Below are positions 17,037 to 25,315 of a DNA stretch of 64,000 nt, piece by piece (position 1 is the first letter of the stretch; every line of letters begins with the position of its first letter). The position numbers and the translations under genes are program-made. Source of the DNA: an uncultured Muribaculaceae bacterium (GTDB lineage: Bacteria > Bacteroidota > Bacteroidia > Bacteroidales > Muribaculaceae); NCBI GenBank assembly GCA_910587235.1, contig CAJUKD010000003.1:72655-136654 (forward strand). Reading direction: 5' to 3'. The notes under the pieces are model-generated. The model made no database searches. It was given only the letters and a program-made list of their open reading frames with translations, and was not told the DNA's origin.

Positions 17037-18329
17037 TTACATTTTGGATATATCGCCGACAATTACACTCCGCATCGTTTCTCCCATAAGATAGCGCCCC
17101 GTCATTTCGGCTATGATGTCGGGCGTAAGGGAGGCGATAGCGCGTTGCTGGGCTTCGAAATAACCATCCGGCATGTCGACGATCAGCGCTGTACTGTGGT
17201 AGTTCATTATCGACAGCGGTGAGTCGAGGACTTCAGCCAGCGAGCTTGCGGCGTGGAATTTAAGTCGTTCGAGTTCCTGGCCTTGCGGAGGATTGTCGCG
17301 CATCCTGCGCACTTCGGCATATATCTCGTCTGTCACCGCACGCGTATAGCGGTTGTCGCACTGCGCGCTGATATGTATGCTGCTGCCTTCGCGAGAGCCG
17401 GCAAGGTAGGCGTAGATGCCGTAGGTATATCCTTTTTCTTCGCGTATGTTGGCCATAAGCCGCGAACCGAAATAACCTCCGAGAGCCATTACCGTCAGGC
17501 GTAGCGGAATATAGTCGGGATGAGTCCGTTCTATCGTCGGAATGCCCATGGCTATGGCCGATTGCAGAGAACCGGATAGGTTTTCGGTCACTTCGGTAAC
17601 GGATTCCGGAGTAAAGGCTCTGAAGTCTTGTACGATTCCGGCGCCGTCGAGCCGCAGGTTCTCGAGAAAGTCGAGATAATGGGCGCGAAGACTGTCGTCG
17701 AGTTTTCCTGCAATGAATGCGTGGGCGCCCTGTGTGCTGTTGTGCCGTTTGTGGAATTCGGAAAGTTCACTTCCGTCGGTGGCGTCTATGCCGGCCGGAG
17801 TAGGGGAAAAAGCGGCGGGATGGTTTTTTCCGCACAGAATTTCAGAAAGGCCTTTGTCGGCCAGATAACTCACCTTTGCCATATCCGTCAGCAGCCGCGA
17901 TTTCATCTGAAGACGCGCGTTCTCCACAGCGCGTTCGTCGAAAGTCTGACAGCACACTATGTCGCTTATCATGGGGAGCACGGCATCGACGCGGCCGTTG
18001 AGCGTGATCATTTCGAAACCGGTGTAATGCTGGTGGCATTTGCCGTTGAAGCGAGTGCCGTTGAAATCGAGGATATCGGCAATCTGTTCGCCGCTGTAGT
18101 GCCGGCTGCCTTCGGCCGCGAGGGCGGCAAAAAGCTGGGGAACTACAGGGTTGGCGCAGTCGCATGTGCCGCCGGGGAAAAGTAGCGACATGGAGCTGAC
18201 AGGCTGATCTCCGCCATTGTAGAGGTGAACAGTCATACCATTGTCAAGCTGTGTGACCTCTTCAGGCGGCAGTGCGCGGAATTCGAACGGCTTTACGGGT
18301 GGTGGAGTGCGTCTGTCGGTCATCGTCAT
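17037..18329 (-). CDS. M16-family peptidase-like protein lacking the HxxEH motif
   Basis: 430 residues with the M16 two-lobe pattern. The N-terminal lobe starts TQLDNGMTVHLYNGG, and the C-terminal lobe has the substrate-binding stretch IREEKGYTYGIYAYL near 300-315. The zinc motif HxxEH should fall near residues 60-70, but the sequence there reads NPVVPQLFAALAAEG, with no His or Glu in the right pattern. It is therefore probably a non-catalytic partner subunit like those of paired M16 peptidases. No active partner is encoded in this window. The ATG overlaps the kdsB stop by four bases, so it is the third gene of the ThiE-like/kdsB/M16 operon. Confidence 0.82.
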   Translation of the reverse strand: MTMTDRRTPPPVKPFEFRALPPEEVTQLDNGMTVHLYNGGDQPVSSMSLLFPGGTCDCANPVVPQLFAALAAEGSRHYSGEQIADILDFNGTRFNGKCHQHYTGFEMITLNGRVDAVLPMISDIVCCQTFDERAVENARLQMKSRLLTDMAKVSYLADKGLSEILCGKNHPAAFSPTPAGIDATDGSELSEFHKRHNSTQGAHAFIAGKLDDSLRAHYLDFLENLRLDGAGIVQDFRAFTPESVTEVTENLSGSLQSAIAMGIPTIERTHPDYIPLRLTVMALGGYFGSRLMANIREEKGYTYGIYAYLAGSREGSSIHISAQCDNRYTRAVTDEIYAEVRRMRDNPPQGQELERLKFHAASSLAEVLDSPLSIMNYHSTALIVDMPDGYFEAQQRAIASLTPDIIAEMTGRYLMGETMRSVIVGDISKM

Positions 18330-19087
18330 AAACTGTTTTTCTCAAGCAGACGGCATGCGGCTTCAAGGTCGGCGGGAGTATCGATGCCTATGGTCGCTTC
18401 GTCGGTGAGCGCGACTCTGACCTTATATCCGGCCTGGAGCCATCGGAGCTGTTCCAGCGATTCGGCCAGTTCAAGCGGCGACTGGGGAAGACGCGTTATG
18501 CTCTCCAGAGTTGCCGCACGGTACCCGTAAAGTCCGACATGGGTGTGGAATACGGTCTTGTCGAGCCATTCTTTCCATTCCGCTCCGCGGACATACGGGA
18601 TAATGGAACGCGAGAAATACAATGCGTTCATCTTTCCGTCCATCACCACTTTGGGCGTATTGGGATCAAAAAGCGCCTCGAACCCTCTGGATTTGTCGAA
18701 AGGGCGGGCGAGGGTGGCGATTTCCACATCCTTGTCGTCAAAACATGCTTTCAGCGCTTCTATTTGCGATTTGGCTATGAAAGGCTCGTCGCCCTGTATG
18801 TTAATCACCACGTCGGCATCCGAATCCAGTCTGTTGTATGCCTCGCGGCAGCGGTCTGTGCCGCTGCGGTGTTCTGTCGAAGTCATGACCGCACGGCCGC
18901 CAAAAGCCTCGACCGCATCATATATGCGTGAATCGTCGGTAGCGACAGCTGCGTTTCCTTCGCCGAGAGCCTCGGTCACGCGGCGGTAGACACGTTCTAT
19001 CATAGTCATGCCGCCTATCATCGCGAGTGGTTTGCCCGGAAAACGTGTCGAAGCGTAGCGGGCCGGTATTATACCTATGAATTTCAT
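18326..19087 (-). CDS. kdsB: 3-deoxy-manno-octulosonate cytidylyltransferase (CMP-Kdo synthetase)
   Basis: 253 residues from the ATG at 19087. The opening motif FIGIIPARYASTRFPGKPLA (3-22) is the nucleotide-binding loop of KdsB, and VVINIQGDEPFI holds the metal-binding Asp. The enzyme makes CMP-Kdo for lipid A core assembly. A start 12 codons upstream would add MKLSDRFLQTSS, which is not seen in the family. The gene begins 19 bases after the ThiE-like stop and its stop overlaps the M16 start. Confidence 0.95.
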   Translation of the reverse strand: MKFIGIIPARYASTRFPGKPLAMIGGMTMIERVYRRVTEALGEGNAAVATDDSRIYDAVEAFGGRAVMTSTEHRSGTDRCREAYNRLDSDADVVINIQGDEPFIAKSQIEALKACFDDKDVEIATLARPFDKSRGFEALFDPNTPKVVMDGKMNALYFSRSIIPYVRGAEWKEWLDKTVFHTHVGLYGYRAATLESITRLPQSPLELAESLEQLRWLQAGYKVRVALTDEATIGIDTPADLEAACRLLEKNSL

Positions 19088-19106
19088 ACTTGATGTTTGT
19101 AAAAAT

Positions 19107-19685
19107 CTATCGGAGAGCTTCAATCATTCGTTCGACAGCTTCTTCGGGATTTTCGCTCGTAGACATAGAATGTCCAGTCAGCACTCCTGACACTCCTTCT
19201 GCTTTTAGGGCGGGGGCATCCGATGCCGTGAAATCGCCGCTGGCGACGACCGGAATTGTCAGGCCCAGTGCCGATGCGTCTTTGATGAATGCTGTCCTTT
19301 GTTGCGCGGTGAATTCCCGGGGCATAACCACATAGTCGATGTCGAGCGACTGCATGGTCGATGCGGCAGCGACTGTAGCTACCTCAACGCCGATAATGGC
19401 TTCGGCGCCAAGTTTTTCGCGTACGGCTCCCGCTGAAAAATCCCGTCCAAGCAGACACACGCCGTGCACGCCCAGTTCGCGTGCAAGTTCAGGCCTGTTC
19501 TCTATGGTCAGGATAACACCATGTTCCCGGCATTCGGGAATAAGTCCTTCGGCGACGGCTTTTAACTCATCGTCAGTCATTTCCGGCGCATTAAGCTGCA
19601 GCCACATACATCCGCCTTTCATAGCCGCACGGGCAAGATCGGCCATATTGCGTGTTTCGCTTGGTTCTACCTTGAATTGTAACAT
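19107..19685 (-). CDS. ThiE/TenI-like TIM-barrel protein
   Basis: 192 residues with the thiamine phosphate synthase barrel pattern, including ELGVHGVCLLGRDFSA and the late phosphate-binding segment VSGVLTGHSMS. Several usual active-site motifs are changed. The strand-2 ReK segment reads WLQLNAPEM, the VHLGQxD loop reads VCLLGRDF, and the GPxxxTxTK loop is absent. It may therefore not make thiamine phosphate. It leads an operon with kdsB and the M16-like gene. The matching promoter box (19690-19697) ends only four bases before the ATG, which implies a leaderless or nearly leaderless message; a start at M14 would remove the first barrel strand. Confidence 0.75.
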   Translation of the reverse strand: MLQFKVEPSETRNMADLARAAMKGGCMWLQLNAPEMTDDELKAVAEGLIPECREHGVILTIENRPELARELGVHGVCLLGRDFSAGAVREKLGAEAIIGVEVATVAAASTMQSLDIDYVVMPREFTAQQRTAFIKDASALGLTIPVVASGDFTASDAPALKAEGVSGVLTGHSMSTSENPEEAVERMIEALR

Positions 19686-19689
19686 ACTA

Positions 19690-19721
19690 CAAAAGTAACA
19701 ACAATCGTCAAGCCTGACAAA
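19690..19721 (-). promoter_or_regulatory. promoter of the ThiE-like/kdsB operon
   Basis: On the minus strand TTTG (19718-19721), a 20-base spacer and TACTTTTG (19690-19697). The ATG of the first gene begins at 19685. Confidence 0.7.
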
Positions 19722-19755
19722 AATTTATGATTAAAAAACTTTTATTGCCTGACTA

Positions 19756-19786
19756 TTGTTTTTTTGATTGAAGAGTTGTAATTTTG
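19756..19786 (+). promoter_or_regulatory. promoter of rho
   Basis: TTG at 19756-19758, a 20-base spacer and TAATTTTG at 19779-19786. It faces away from the ThiE-like promoter. Transcription from here gives a leader of about 230 bases before the rho ATG. Confidence 0.75.
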
Positions 19787-20025
19787 CATCGAAAACAAGG
19801 ATTAGACCTCTCTCCCGCAAAATTCTCTCCGGAACCAATTATATGACAGCCCTCTCGTATGTCCGGGCCATAGAGCCGTGATGCGTGTGGCGTTTTCTTT
19901 TACCAGTAAAAATCCCCGTCAGTAAATTTTAAACAATTAAGCCGTAACCACGCATTAATGCGTGGCAACATTGAATCAGAGGCTCGACTTTGAAGAAAAA
20001 TTTCTGCCCTCACACATTATAAAAT
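19787..20025 (+). promoter_or_regulatory. long 5' leader of rho
   Basis: About 230 bases without a gene. It includes an 18-base perfect palindrome CCACGCATTAATGCGTGG (19948-19965) and pyrimidine-rich stretches (CCTCTCTCCCG near 19809, CCCTCTCGT near 19851). Such a leader could serve autoregulation by Rho, as in other bacteria, but this is inferred from length and base content only. Confidence 0.45.
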
Positions 20026-22011
20026 ATGTACAACATTTCAGAGCTAAACGAAATGCCGGATTCCGACCTCAAAAGTGTGGCCGAAGGTATGAATCTGAAA
20101 AAGATTGATTTAGACAAAAAAGAAGAACTTATCTACAGAATCCTCGATCAGCAGGCTATCGACCGTGCGGCTGCTTCCGCTTCCGAACAGAAAAAACGTG
20201 CCGAAACGTCGCAGACCGATAAGCAGCCGAAAAAACGCGGCCGCAAGAAAAAGGAAACCGTAGCCGAACAGCCTGCGCCAGAAAAAAACGTCGCACAGGA
20301 AGCAACATCCGAAAGCGCCCCGGTGCAGCAGGACACAAAACCCGACAGCAGCCCCGCAGAAGGAGCACCTGTTGTTGTTGAACGCAAACGTCGCGGTCGT
20401 CCGCCGAAGAAACGCCCCGAAGAAGCAGTGGCTGCATCTGCCGCTCCCGTGAAGAATGAGGCTGAAACGGTGCCGCAACCCGAATCGTCGGACTCGCTGC
20501 CTGAAGTGCAGCAGACAGTGGCGGAATACCGTCCCGCAGAAACGGATAATCAGCAGGAAAATAGCGAAGGGCAACCCGTTGCGGACGATTCCGGGCGCGC
20601 ATCGGAACCTCAGGCGAAACGCGATTTCCGCCCCGGAGCCGATGGCTCGCTGGGAGCATTCTTCCCCCGTAGCGTGGGCCGCAAGTTTGTTCCACGCAGC
20701 GAACGCGAAAGAGAAGAAGCTGAAAAAGCCGCAGCAATCGCAGCAGCTACCACACCCATCGTGATAGCCGAACCGGGCCAGGTAATCCCTCAGCAGCAAC
20801 AGCAGGGTAAAAAGAATAAGAAGAACCGCTTTCAGAACCAACAGAACAAAGCGCAACAGCAGCAGATGCCGCCACAGATGCCGCGCTACGATTTCGACGG
20901 AATCCTGCGTGCGGTAGGTGTGCTTGAAATTGTGCCCGAAGGCCACGGTTTCCTGCGTTCTTCCGATTTCAACTATCTCGCTTCGCCCGACGACGTATAT
21001 GTTACCCAACAGCAGATAAAGGCATTCAGCCTCAAGACAGGCGACGTAGTCGAGGCTACAGTCCGTCCGCCGCGCGAAGGCGACAAATACTTCCCGCTCT
21101 CCGACGTGTTGAGCGTCAACGGCCGTTCACTCGATTTCATCCGCGACCGTGTGCCGTTCGAACATCTCACTCCTCTTTTCCCCGAAGAAAAATTCAACCT
21201 CACCGGAGGCCGTTCATGCACCATGTCCACACGGGTCGTCGACATGTTCTCTCCGATAGGCAAAGGTCAGCGAGGTCTGATCGTAGCCCCGCCCAAGACC
21301 GGTAAGACCCTGCTCCTTAAAGATATCGCGAACGCCATTGCCGAGAATCACCCCGAAACCTATATCATGATTCTCCTCATCGACGAACGCCCCGAGGAAG
21401 TGACCGACATGCAGCGTAGCGTCAACGCCGAAGTAATAGCCTCGACATTCGACGAACCTGCCGACCGACATGTGAAAATTGCAGGAATTGTTCTCGAAAA
21501 AGCCAAACGAATGGTCGAATGCGGACACGACGTCGTAATTCTCCTCGACTCCATTACCCGTCTGGCACGTGCCTACAACACCGCACAACCCGCATCCGGA
21601 AAAATTCTGTCAGGCGGTGTCGACGCCAATGCCCTTCAGAAGCCCAAACGATTCTTCGGTGCCGCACGTAAGATCGAAGGCGGTGGCTCTCTTACAATCA
21701 TAGCGACAGCACTTACCGAAACAAGTTCCAAGATGGACGAAGTCATATTCGAGGAATTCAAGGGAACAGGCAACATGGAACTGCAGCTCGACCGCAAACT
21801 CTCCAACAAGCGCATATTCCCCGCTGTCGACATCATGGCCTCCAGCACCCGTCGCGACGACCTGCTGCTCAGCAGCGAAACTCTCAACCGCATGTGGATT
21901 CTGCGTCGCTTCCTTTCAGACCGCAACTCCATCGAATCGATGGAATTCATCCTCGACCGCATGGAACGTACGCGTGACAACGACGAACTCCTTCGCACCA
22001 TGGGCGATTGA
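20026..22011 (+). CDS. rho: transcription termination factor Rho with a long disordered insertion
   Basis: 661 residues against about 420 for E. coli Rho. Residues 1-45 are the Rho N-terminal helical domain (YNISELNEMPDSDLKSVAE). Residues about 50-285 are low-complexity, rich in Pro, Gln, Glu and Lys, with two AT-hook-like basic patches (KRGRKKK at 70-76, RRGRPPKKR at 122-130) and QQQQQGKKNKKNRFQNQQ. The RNA-binding cold-shock domain follows (EGHGFLRSSDFNYLASPDDV at 305-324). The RecA-like motor has Walker A APPKTGKT at 421-428, Walker B VVILLDSITR at 503-512 and the Q-loop region SGGVDANALQKPKRFFG. In Bacteroides the Rho insertion is reported to drive phase separation. It is transcribed alone from 19756-19786. 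Confidence 0.97.
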   Translation: MYNISELNEMPDSDLKSVAEGMNLKKIDLDKKEELIYRILDQQAIDRAAASASEQKKRAETSQTDKQPKKRGRKKKETVAEQPAPEKNVAQEATSESAPVQQDTKPDSSPAEGAPVVVERKRRGRPPKKRPEEAVAASAAPVKNEAETVPQPESSDSLPEVQQTVAEYRPAETDNQQENSEGQPVADDSGRASEPQAKRDFRPGADGSLGAFFPRSVGRKFVPRSEREREEAEKAAAIAAATTPIVIAEPGQVIPQQQQQGKKNKKNRFQNQQNKAQQQQMPPQMPRYDFDGILRAVGVLEIVPEGHGFLRSSDFNYLASPDDVYVTQQQIKAFSLKTGDVVEATVRPPREGDKYFPLSDVLSVNGRSLDFIRDRVPFEHLTPLFPEEKFNLTGGRSCTMSTRVVDMFSPIGKGQRGLIVAPPKTGKTLLLKDIANAIAENHPETYIMILLIDERPEEVTDMQRSVNAEVIASTFDEPADRHVKIAGIVLEKAKRMVECGHDVVILLDSITRLARAYNTAQPASGKILSGGVDANALQKPKRFFGAARKIEGGGSLTIIATALTETSSKMDEVIFEEFKGTGNMELQLDRKLSNKRIFPAVDIMASSTRRDDLLLSSETLNRMWILRRFLSDRNSIESMEFILDRMERTRDNDELLRTMGD

Positions 22012-22025
22012 TAAAGAACACATAA

Positions 22026-22087
22026 ACAAAAGCGGGGTGGCAGATGCAAGTACATCAATGACTTGCGCCTGCCACCGCCGCTTTTGT
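22026..22087 (+). terminator. terminator after rho
   Basis: Long imperfect hairpin: ACAAAAGCGG at 22026-22035 pairs with the CCGCTTTTGT ending at 22087, and TGGCAG pairs with CTGCCA inside. It lies just after the rho stop. Confidence 0.75.
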
Positions 22088-22380
22088 CATTTGATTGTAT
22101 TGTTTCTGGTAGCTATATAGCTCGTTGAAAATGAATAGGACTAAGAGCGGATTTGCTGCTATAAAATCGAAATTCCGCTCCACGCCTCGGATTATTTGCT
22201 CTATAAGTTGTAATTTAATATATTTGACTAACATCTTTGTTAGTATAACTATATGCTGTTTTTTCGACACTGCCAAACCCGATACAAATTATTTTATTAC
22301 AAGATAGTAATTCTAAATAATAACGTTGCAAATCGGCCGATTTGCAAGAATAAGAGATAATAGCTAATTTTACGGCACTA
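22088..22380. other. AT-rich intergenic region with a 22-base palindrome
   Basis: About 290 bases with no convincing gene. A minus-strand open frame of 73 codons crosses it and the rho terminator and looks like chance. The one marked structure is the perfect palindrome at 22326-22347. Confidence 0.5.
22326..22347. promoter_or_regulatory. 22-base perfect palindrome upstream of the SpoU gene
   Basis: TTGCAAATCGG followed by its exact reverse complement, with no spacer, 33 bases before the methyltransferase ATG. This looks like an operator for a dimeric regulator. Lack of a T run argues against a terminator. Confidence 0.5.
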
Positions 22381-23184
22381 ATGGCAATAATAGAAATAAC
22401 GACACTCGACCATCCCGGCGTGGCAATATTCGCCTCGTTGACCGAAGCGCAGCTCCGCAATCGTCTTTCGCCTGCCGACGCCATGTTCATCGCCGAAAGC
22501 CCGAAGGTGATACGTGTGGCGCTCGACGCCGGATGTGAACCATTGGCCCTGCTCTGCGAGAAGCGTCATATAAACGGCGATGCCGCCGACATAATAGCCC
22601 GTTGTCCGGACATGCCTGTCTACACCGGTTCGCGCGACCTCCTTGCCGGACTGACAGGCTACACGCTCACCCGCGGTGTGCTCTGTGCAATGCGTCGTCC
22701 GCATATGCCCGACGTATCAGAACTTTGTCGCGACGCCCGCAGGGTAGTGGTGATCGACGGAGTGACCGACACCACCAACATCGGAGCCATCTTCCGCTCG
22801 GCAGCAGCACTGGGAATCGACGCCGTGTTGCTGACCACTACTTCGTGCGACCCTCTCAACCGTCGTTCAGTCCGCGTGTCGATGGGGTCCGTTTTTCTTG
22901 TGCCGTGGACATGGTTGCCCGGATCACCCTCATTATTGCATCAGTTTGGATTCAGAACTGCCGCCATGGCATTGACCGACGACTCCGTGTCGCTCGACGA
23001 CCCCGCCCTATGTGCCGAAGAACGCCTTGCTGTAATAATGGGTACCGAAGGCGACGGCCTCTCTCGCGATGCGATTGCCGAAGCCGACTACGTTGTGCGT
23101 ATCCCGATGGCACACGGGGTCGATTCGCTGAACGTCGCCGCCGCTGCCGCCGTGGCATTCTGGCAACTCAGGATAAAAGATTAA
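22381..23184 (+). CDS. SpoU/TrmH-family RNA 2'-O-methyltransferase
   Basis: 267 residues. The SPOUT knot motifs are present: VTDTTNIGAIFRSAAALG (128-145, with N133 and R139), DPLNRRSVRVSMGSVF (157-172), then VIMGTEGDGLS and IPMAHGVDSLNVAAAAAVAF at the C terminus. These enzymes methylate ribose 2'-OH in rRNA or tRNA with S-adenosylmethionine. The N-terminal 100 residues resemble the substrate-binding extension of 23S rRNA methyltransferases, but the target nucleotide cannot be read from sequence. The ssb gene starts eight bases after the stop. Confidence 0.92.
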   Translation: MAIIEITTLDHPGVAIFASLTEAQLRNRLSPADAMFIAESPKVIRVALDAGCEPLALLCEKRHINGDAADIIARCPDMPVYTGSRDLLAGLTGYTLTRGVLCAMRRPHMPDVSELCRDARRVVVIDGVTDTTNIGAIFRSAAALGIDAVLLTTTSCDPLNRRSVRVSMGSVFLVPWTWLPGSPSLLHQFGFRTAAMALTDDSVSLDDPALCAEERLAVIMGTEGDGLSRDAIAEADYVVRIPMAHGVDSLNVAAAAAVAFWQLRIKD

Positions 23185-23192
23185 GCAGGCTT

Positions 23193-23504
23193 ATGAACAA
23201 GGTTATTCTACTTGGAAATGTGGGACGCGACCCGAAGATACGCTTTGTCGATTCGCGTCAGGTTGCCGAATTCCCTCTTGCCACATCGGAGCGGGTCGCA
23301 GGCTCCGACAGCCCCGAGATCACCGAATGGCACAATATCGTCATGTGGGGACGTTCGGCCGAGATGGCCGAACGCTACATCCGCAAAGGCGCCCGATTGC
23401 TCGTCGAAGGGAAAATACGTACACGCTACTGGGAGGACAACAATGCCATAAAACGCAGCATTACCGAAATATACGTCGATAATTTCGAACTACTTCCCCG
23501 TTGA
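23193..23504 (+). CDS. ssb: short single-stranded DNA-binding protein
   Basis: 103 residues: MNKVILLGNVGRDPKIRF, then the OB-fold core with EWHNIVMWGRSAEMAERYI, GARLLVEGKIRTRYW and IYVDNFELL. Family members usually run to 110-180 residues with an acidic tail ending in DDDLPF or similar that recruits repair proteins. Here the protein stops at FELLPR right after the OB fold, so that tail is missing. The start is the ATG eight bases after the SpoU stop, which suggests coupled translation. The end overlaps the convergent TPR gene by 15 bases. It may be a second SSB with the main one elsewhere. Confidence 0.92.
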   Translation: MNKVILLGNVGRDPKIRFVDSRQVAEFPLATSERVAGSDSPEITEWHNIVMWGRSAEMAERYIRKGARLLVEGKIRTRYWEDNNAIKRSITEIYVDNFELLPR

Positions 23505-24365
23505 TTTCTTGGCGAAAAGCCCCTTTACCTTCACTGCCGATGCTCCCAGTTCCACAGCCCGTCGGGCGTCGGCATGCGCATCGTCCATGCGGTAACGGTC
23601 GCGGTTGAGCCATGCCCGGTAGTAGAACAGTTCGGCATCGTCGGGATACTTCTTCATCCCGTCGGCTATCACAGTCGAAGCCTCGCTCAGATTGCCGAGA
23701 GCCAGATGGCATCCGGCAAGCCCCGCATAATATTCGGCAGCTGAGTTTTCAGAAGAAACAAGCTTCTCAAAATATGGAATAGCCTCGCGGTCGCGACCTG
23801 TAAGCGAGTACAAAGCTGCAAGAGCCGCCGCCGTATCGCCGCCTGACGGTGCACAGTTTTTCAGCACCGTGAAATCAGCCTCCGCCACATCTGCCTTGCC
23901 GTCGTAGAGAGCTATCATCCCGTGGTAGAAACGTGCGTCCGCATTCAGCGAATCTACACTGAGCACACGGCTGAAATCATCGTATGCCTCGCGGTCGCGT
24001 CCCATACCCAGCAGAACAAGCGCCCGATTACCGCGTATCGTGGTCATTGCAGGATAGCGGCGAAGAGCCTCGTCGAGGATGCTTAAAGCAAGCGAATCGC
24101 GTCCGAGAGAATGATATGCCATTCCGAGATTCGACATAAGCAGGGCATTCGACGGGTGGTTGGGACGCACCGACATGGCGTCGATAAGCCTTGCGCCGGC
24201 CTCTTCGTAATCCCCTCTGGAGAAAGCGCTGTCCGCCTCGGCAGTGAGCAGAAAATAAGGATCCTCTTCATCTTCGGCAACCGACGTTGGCGTGCCGGAC
24301 AAGGAAACGGAAGCCGAAGCACAGAGGACTGTGCCGAGCAGCAAAAGCGAAAAGCTCTTTTTCAT
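23490..24365 (-). CDS. exported TPR-repeat protein
   Basis: 291 residues from the ATG at 24365. The signal peptide is MKKSFSLLLLGTVLCASASV, with no good lipobox. Five or more TPR units follow, for example AEADSAFSRGDYEEAGARLI, SNLGMAYHSLGRDSLALSIL, RALVLLGMGRDREAYDDFSR, and CHLALGNLSEASTVIADG. TPR proteins are scaffolds; the partner is unknown. A TAACTTTG box at 24383-24390 lies just upstream, which rules out the start 28 codons earlier. It is a single gene convergent with ssb. Confidence 0.85.
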   Translation of the reverse strand: MKKSFSLLLLGTVLCASASVSLSGTPTSVAEDEEDPYFLLTAEADSAFSRGDYEEAGARLIDAMSVRPNHPSNALLMSNLGMAYHSLGRDSLALSILDEALRRYPAMTTIRGNRALVLLGMGRDREAYDDFSRVLSVDSLNADARFYHGMIALYDGKADVAEADFTVLKNCAPSGGDTAAALAALYSLTGRDREAIPYFEKLVSSENSAAEYYAGLAGCHLALGNLSEASTVIADGMKKYPDDAELFYYRAWLNRDRYRMDDAHADARRAVELGASAVKVKGLFAKKSTGK

Positions 24366-24545
24366 CATTGATTCTTTTTTCGCAAAGTTAAGCCTTATCG
24401 CCGTTAAAAGACACTTAAACCATCCCAAAAAAACGTAAACAGGATGCATCCCGTAGCACCGCCCCCGCGTAGTAGATGGCTCTTGATGTATTTATTTACA
24501 GGCTATTATAGATTATGGCGGTTAATAACCCCATAATATATATAT

Positions 24546-25178
24546 TTATTTCTCCAAAACAGACAAGTCTACGTTAGGCAGCAACTCCGGCACTTTATCT
24601 GCCGGCACTGTTACGGAACAAGCCCCTTGTGTTATCGGAGAATTGACTTGAGGAGCACTGAGAACCGTACCATTTACGCAGATGGCAATTCTTTTACCGA
24701 TATTTGCTGTCGTTATTTTCTCCCAAAGCGACCTGTCGTTAAATCTGAAAGCGACTTGATAAATGTCCCCGGATTTCGGTAATTTATTGACCTCCGTAAT
24801 TTCAACATCCTGTTCCAGCAAAGGTGTGGAAGCTATGATAACCAGATCCATTTTTCCAGGGTCACCATAGTTTACCCATTGATAGCTATAACCTTGTGTT
24901 GAAAGAATTGAATCATTTTGCAACAGAATATCGCTGACCTTGGCCGACTCGTCCTGTGTGTAGCTGTAGCGTAAAGGAAGAACATCATTATATGTTTCTG
25001 CGTCGGGGATTTCAAGTGTAATGGAATCCAATGGCACAACCTCGTATGTGGCGACGTTCCATACCATATTTTTCACTTCGGCGTTCTTGTTTGTGTTCGT
25101 ATTACCGCAACCCGTAGGAATTGAGATGAAAGCTGTAATACATGCAAGGAGAGACAGATTGATTTGCACTTTTTTCAT
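24546..25178 (-). CDS. lipoprotein with a SecDF P1-head-like domain
   Basis: 210 residues. A type II signal peptide ends in SIPTGC with C24 as lipidation site. The first half has no familiar motif. The last 70 residues (YQVAFRFNDRSLWEKITTAN, then GKRIAICVNGTVLSAPQVNS and PITQGACSVTV) follow the pattern of the periplasmic P1 head of SecD, where the segment AIxLDGxVxSAPxVxxxI is diagnostic. SecD itself is a large membrane protein, so this is a stand-alone copy of the head on a lipid anchor. Its role is unknown. No sec gene adjoins it. Confidence 0.7.
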   Translation of the reverse strand: MKKVQINLSLLACITAFISIPTGCGNTNTNKNAEVKNMVWNVATYEVVPLDSITLEIPDAETYNDVLPLRYSYTQDESAKVSDILLQNDSILSTQGYSYQWVNYGDPGKMDLVIIASTPLLEQDVEITEVNKLPKSGDIYQVAFRFNDRSLWEKITTANIGKRIAICVNGTVLSAPQVNSPITQGACSVTVPADKVPELLPNVDLSVLEK

Positions 25179-25246
25179 GGCCTATATTGGATTAGGTGAA
25201 TTTATAATGCGAAGGTACACAAATTAACTGATATCAGGAATATAAT

Positions 25247-25288
25247 ATTAGCGACCGGCAAATCAAAATGGAATTGCCGGTCGCTAAT
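25247..25288. terminator. inverted repeat between two lipoprotein genes
   Basis: Perfect 15-base arms, ATTAGCGACCGGCAA (25247-25261) and TTGCCGGTCGCTAAT (25274-25288), with a 12-base loop. It lies after the stop of the 25316-25789 gene. The T run on the minus strand is weak, so it may be a terminator or a processing or stability hairpin. Confidence 0.55.
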
Positions 25289-25315
25289 TCGGTGTCTGTA
25301 TATATTTCCGGGGGA

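Noticed and set aside
22055..22276. A 73-codon minus-strand frame after rho
   Set aside because: It begins in AT-rich DNA, crosses the rho terminator and matches no family.
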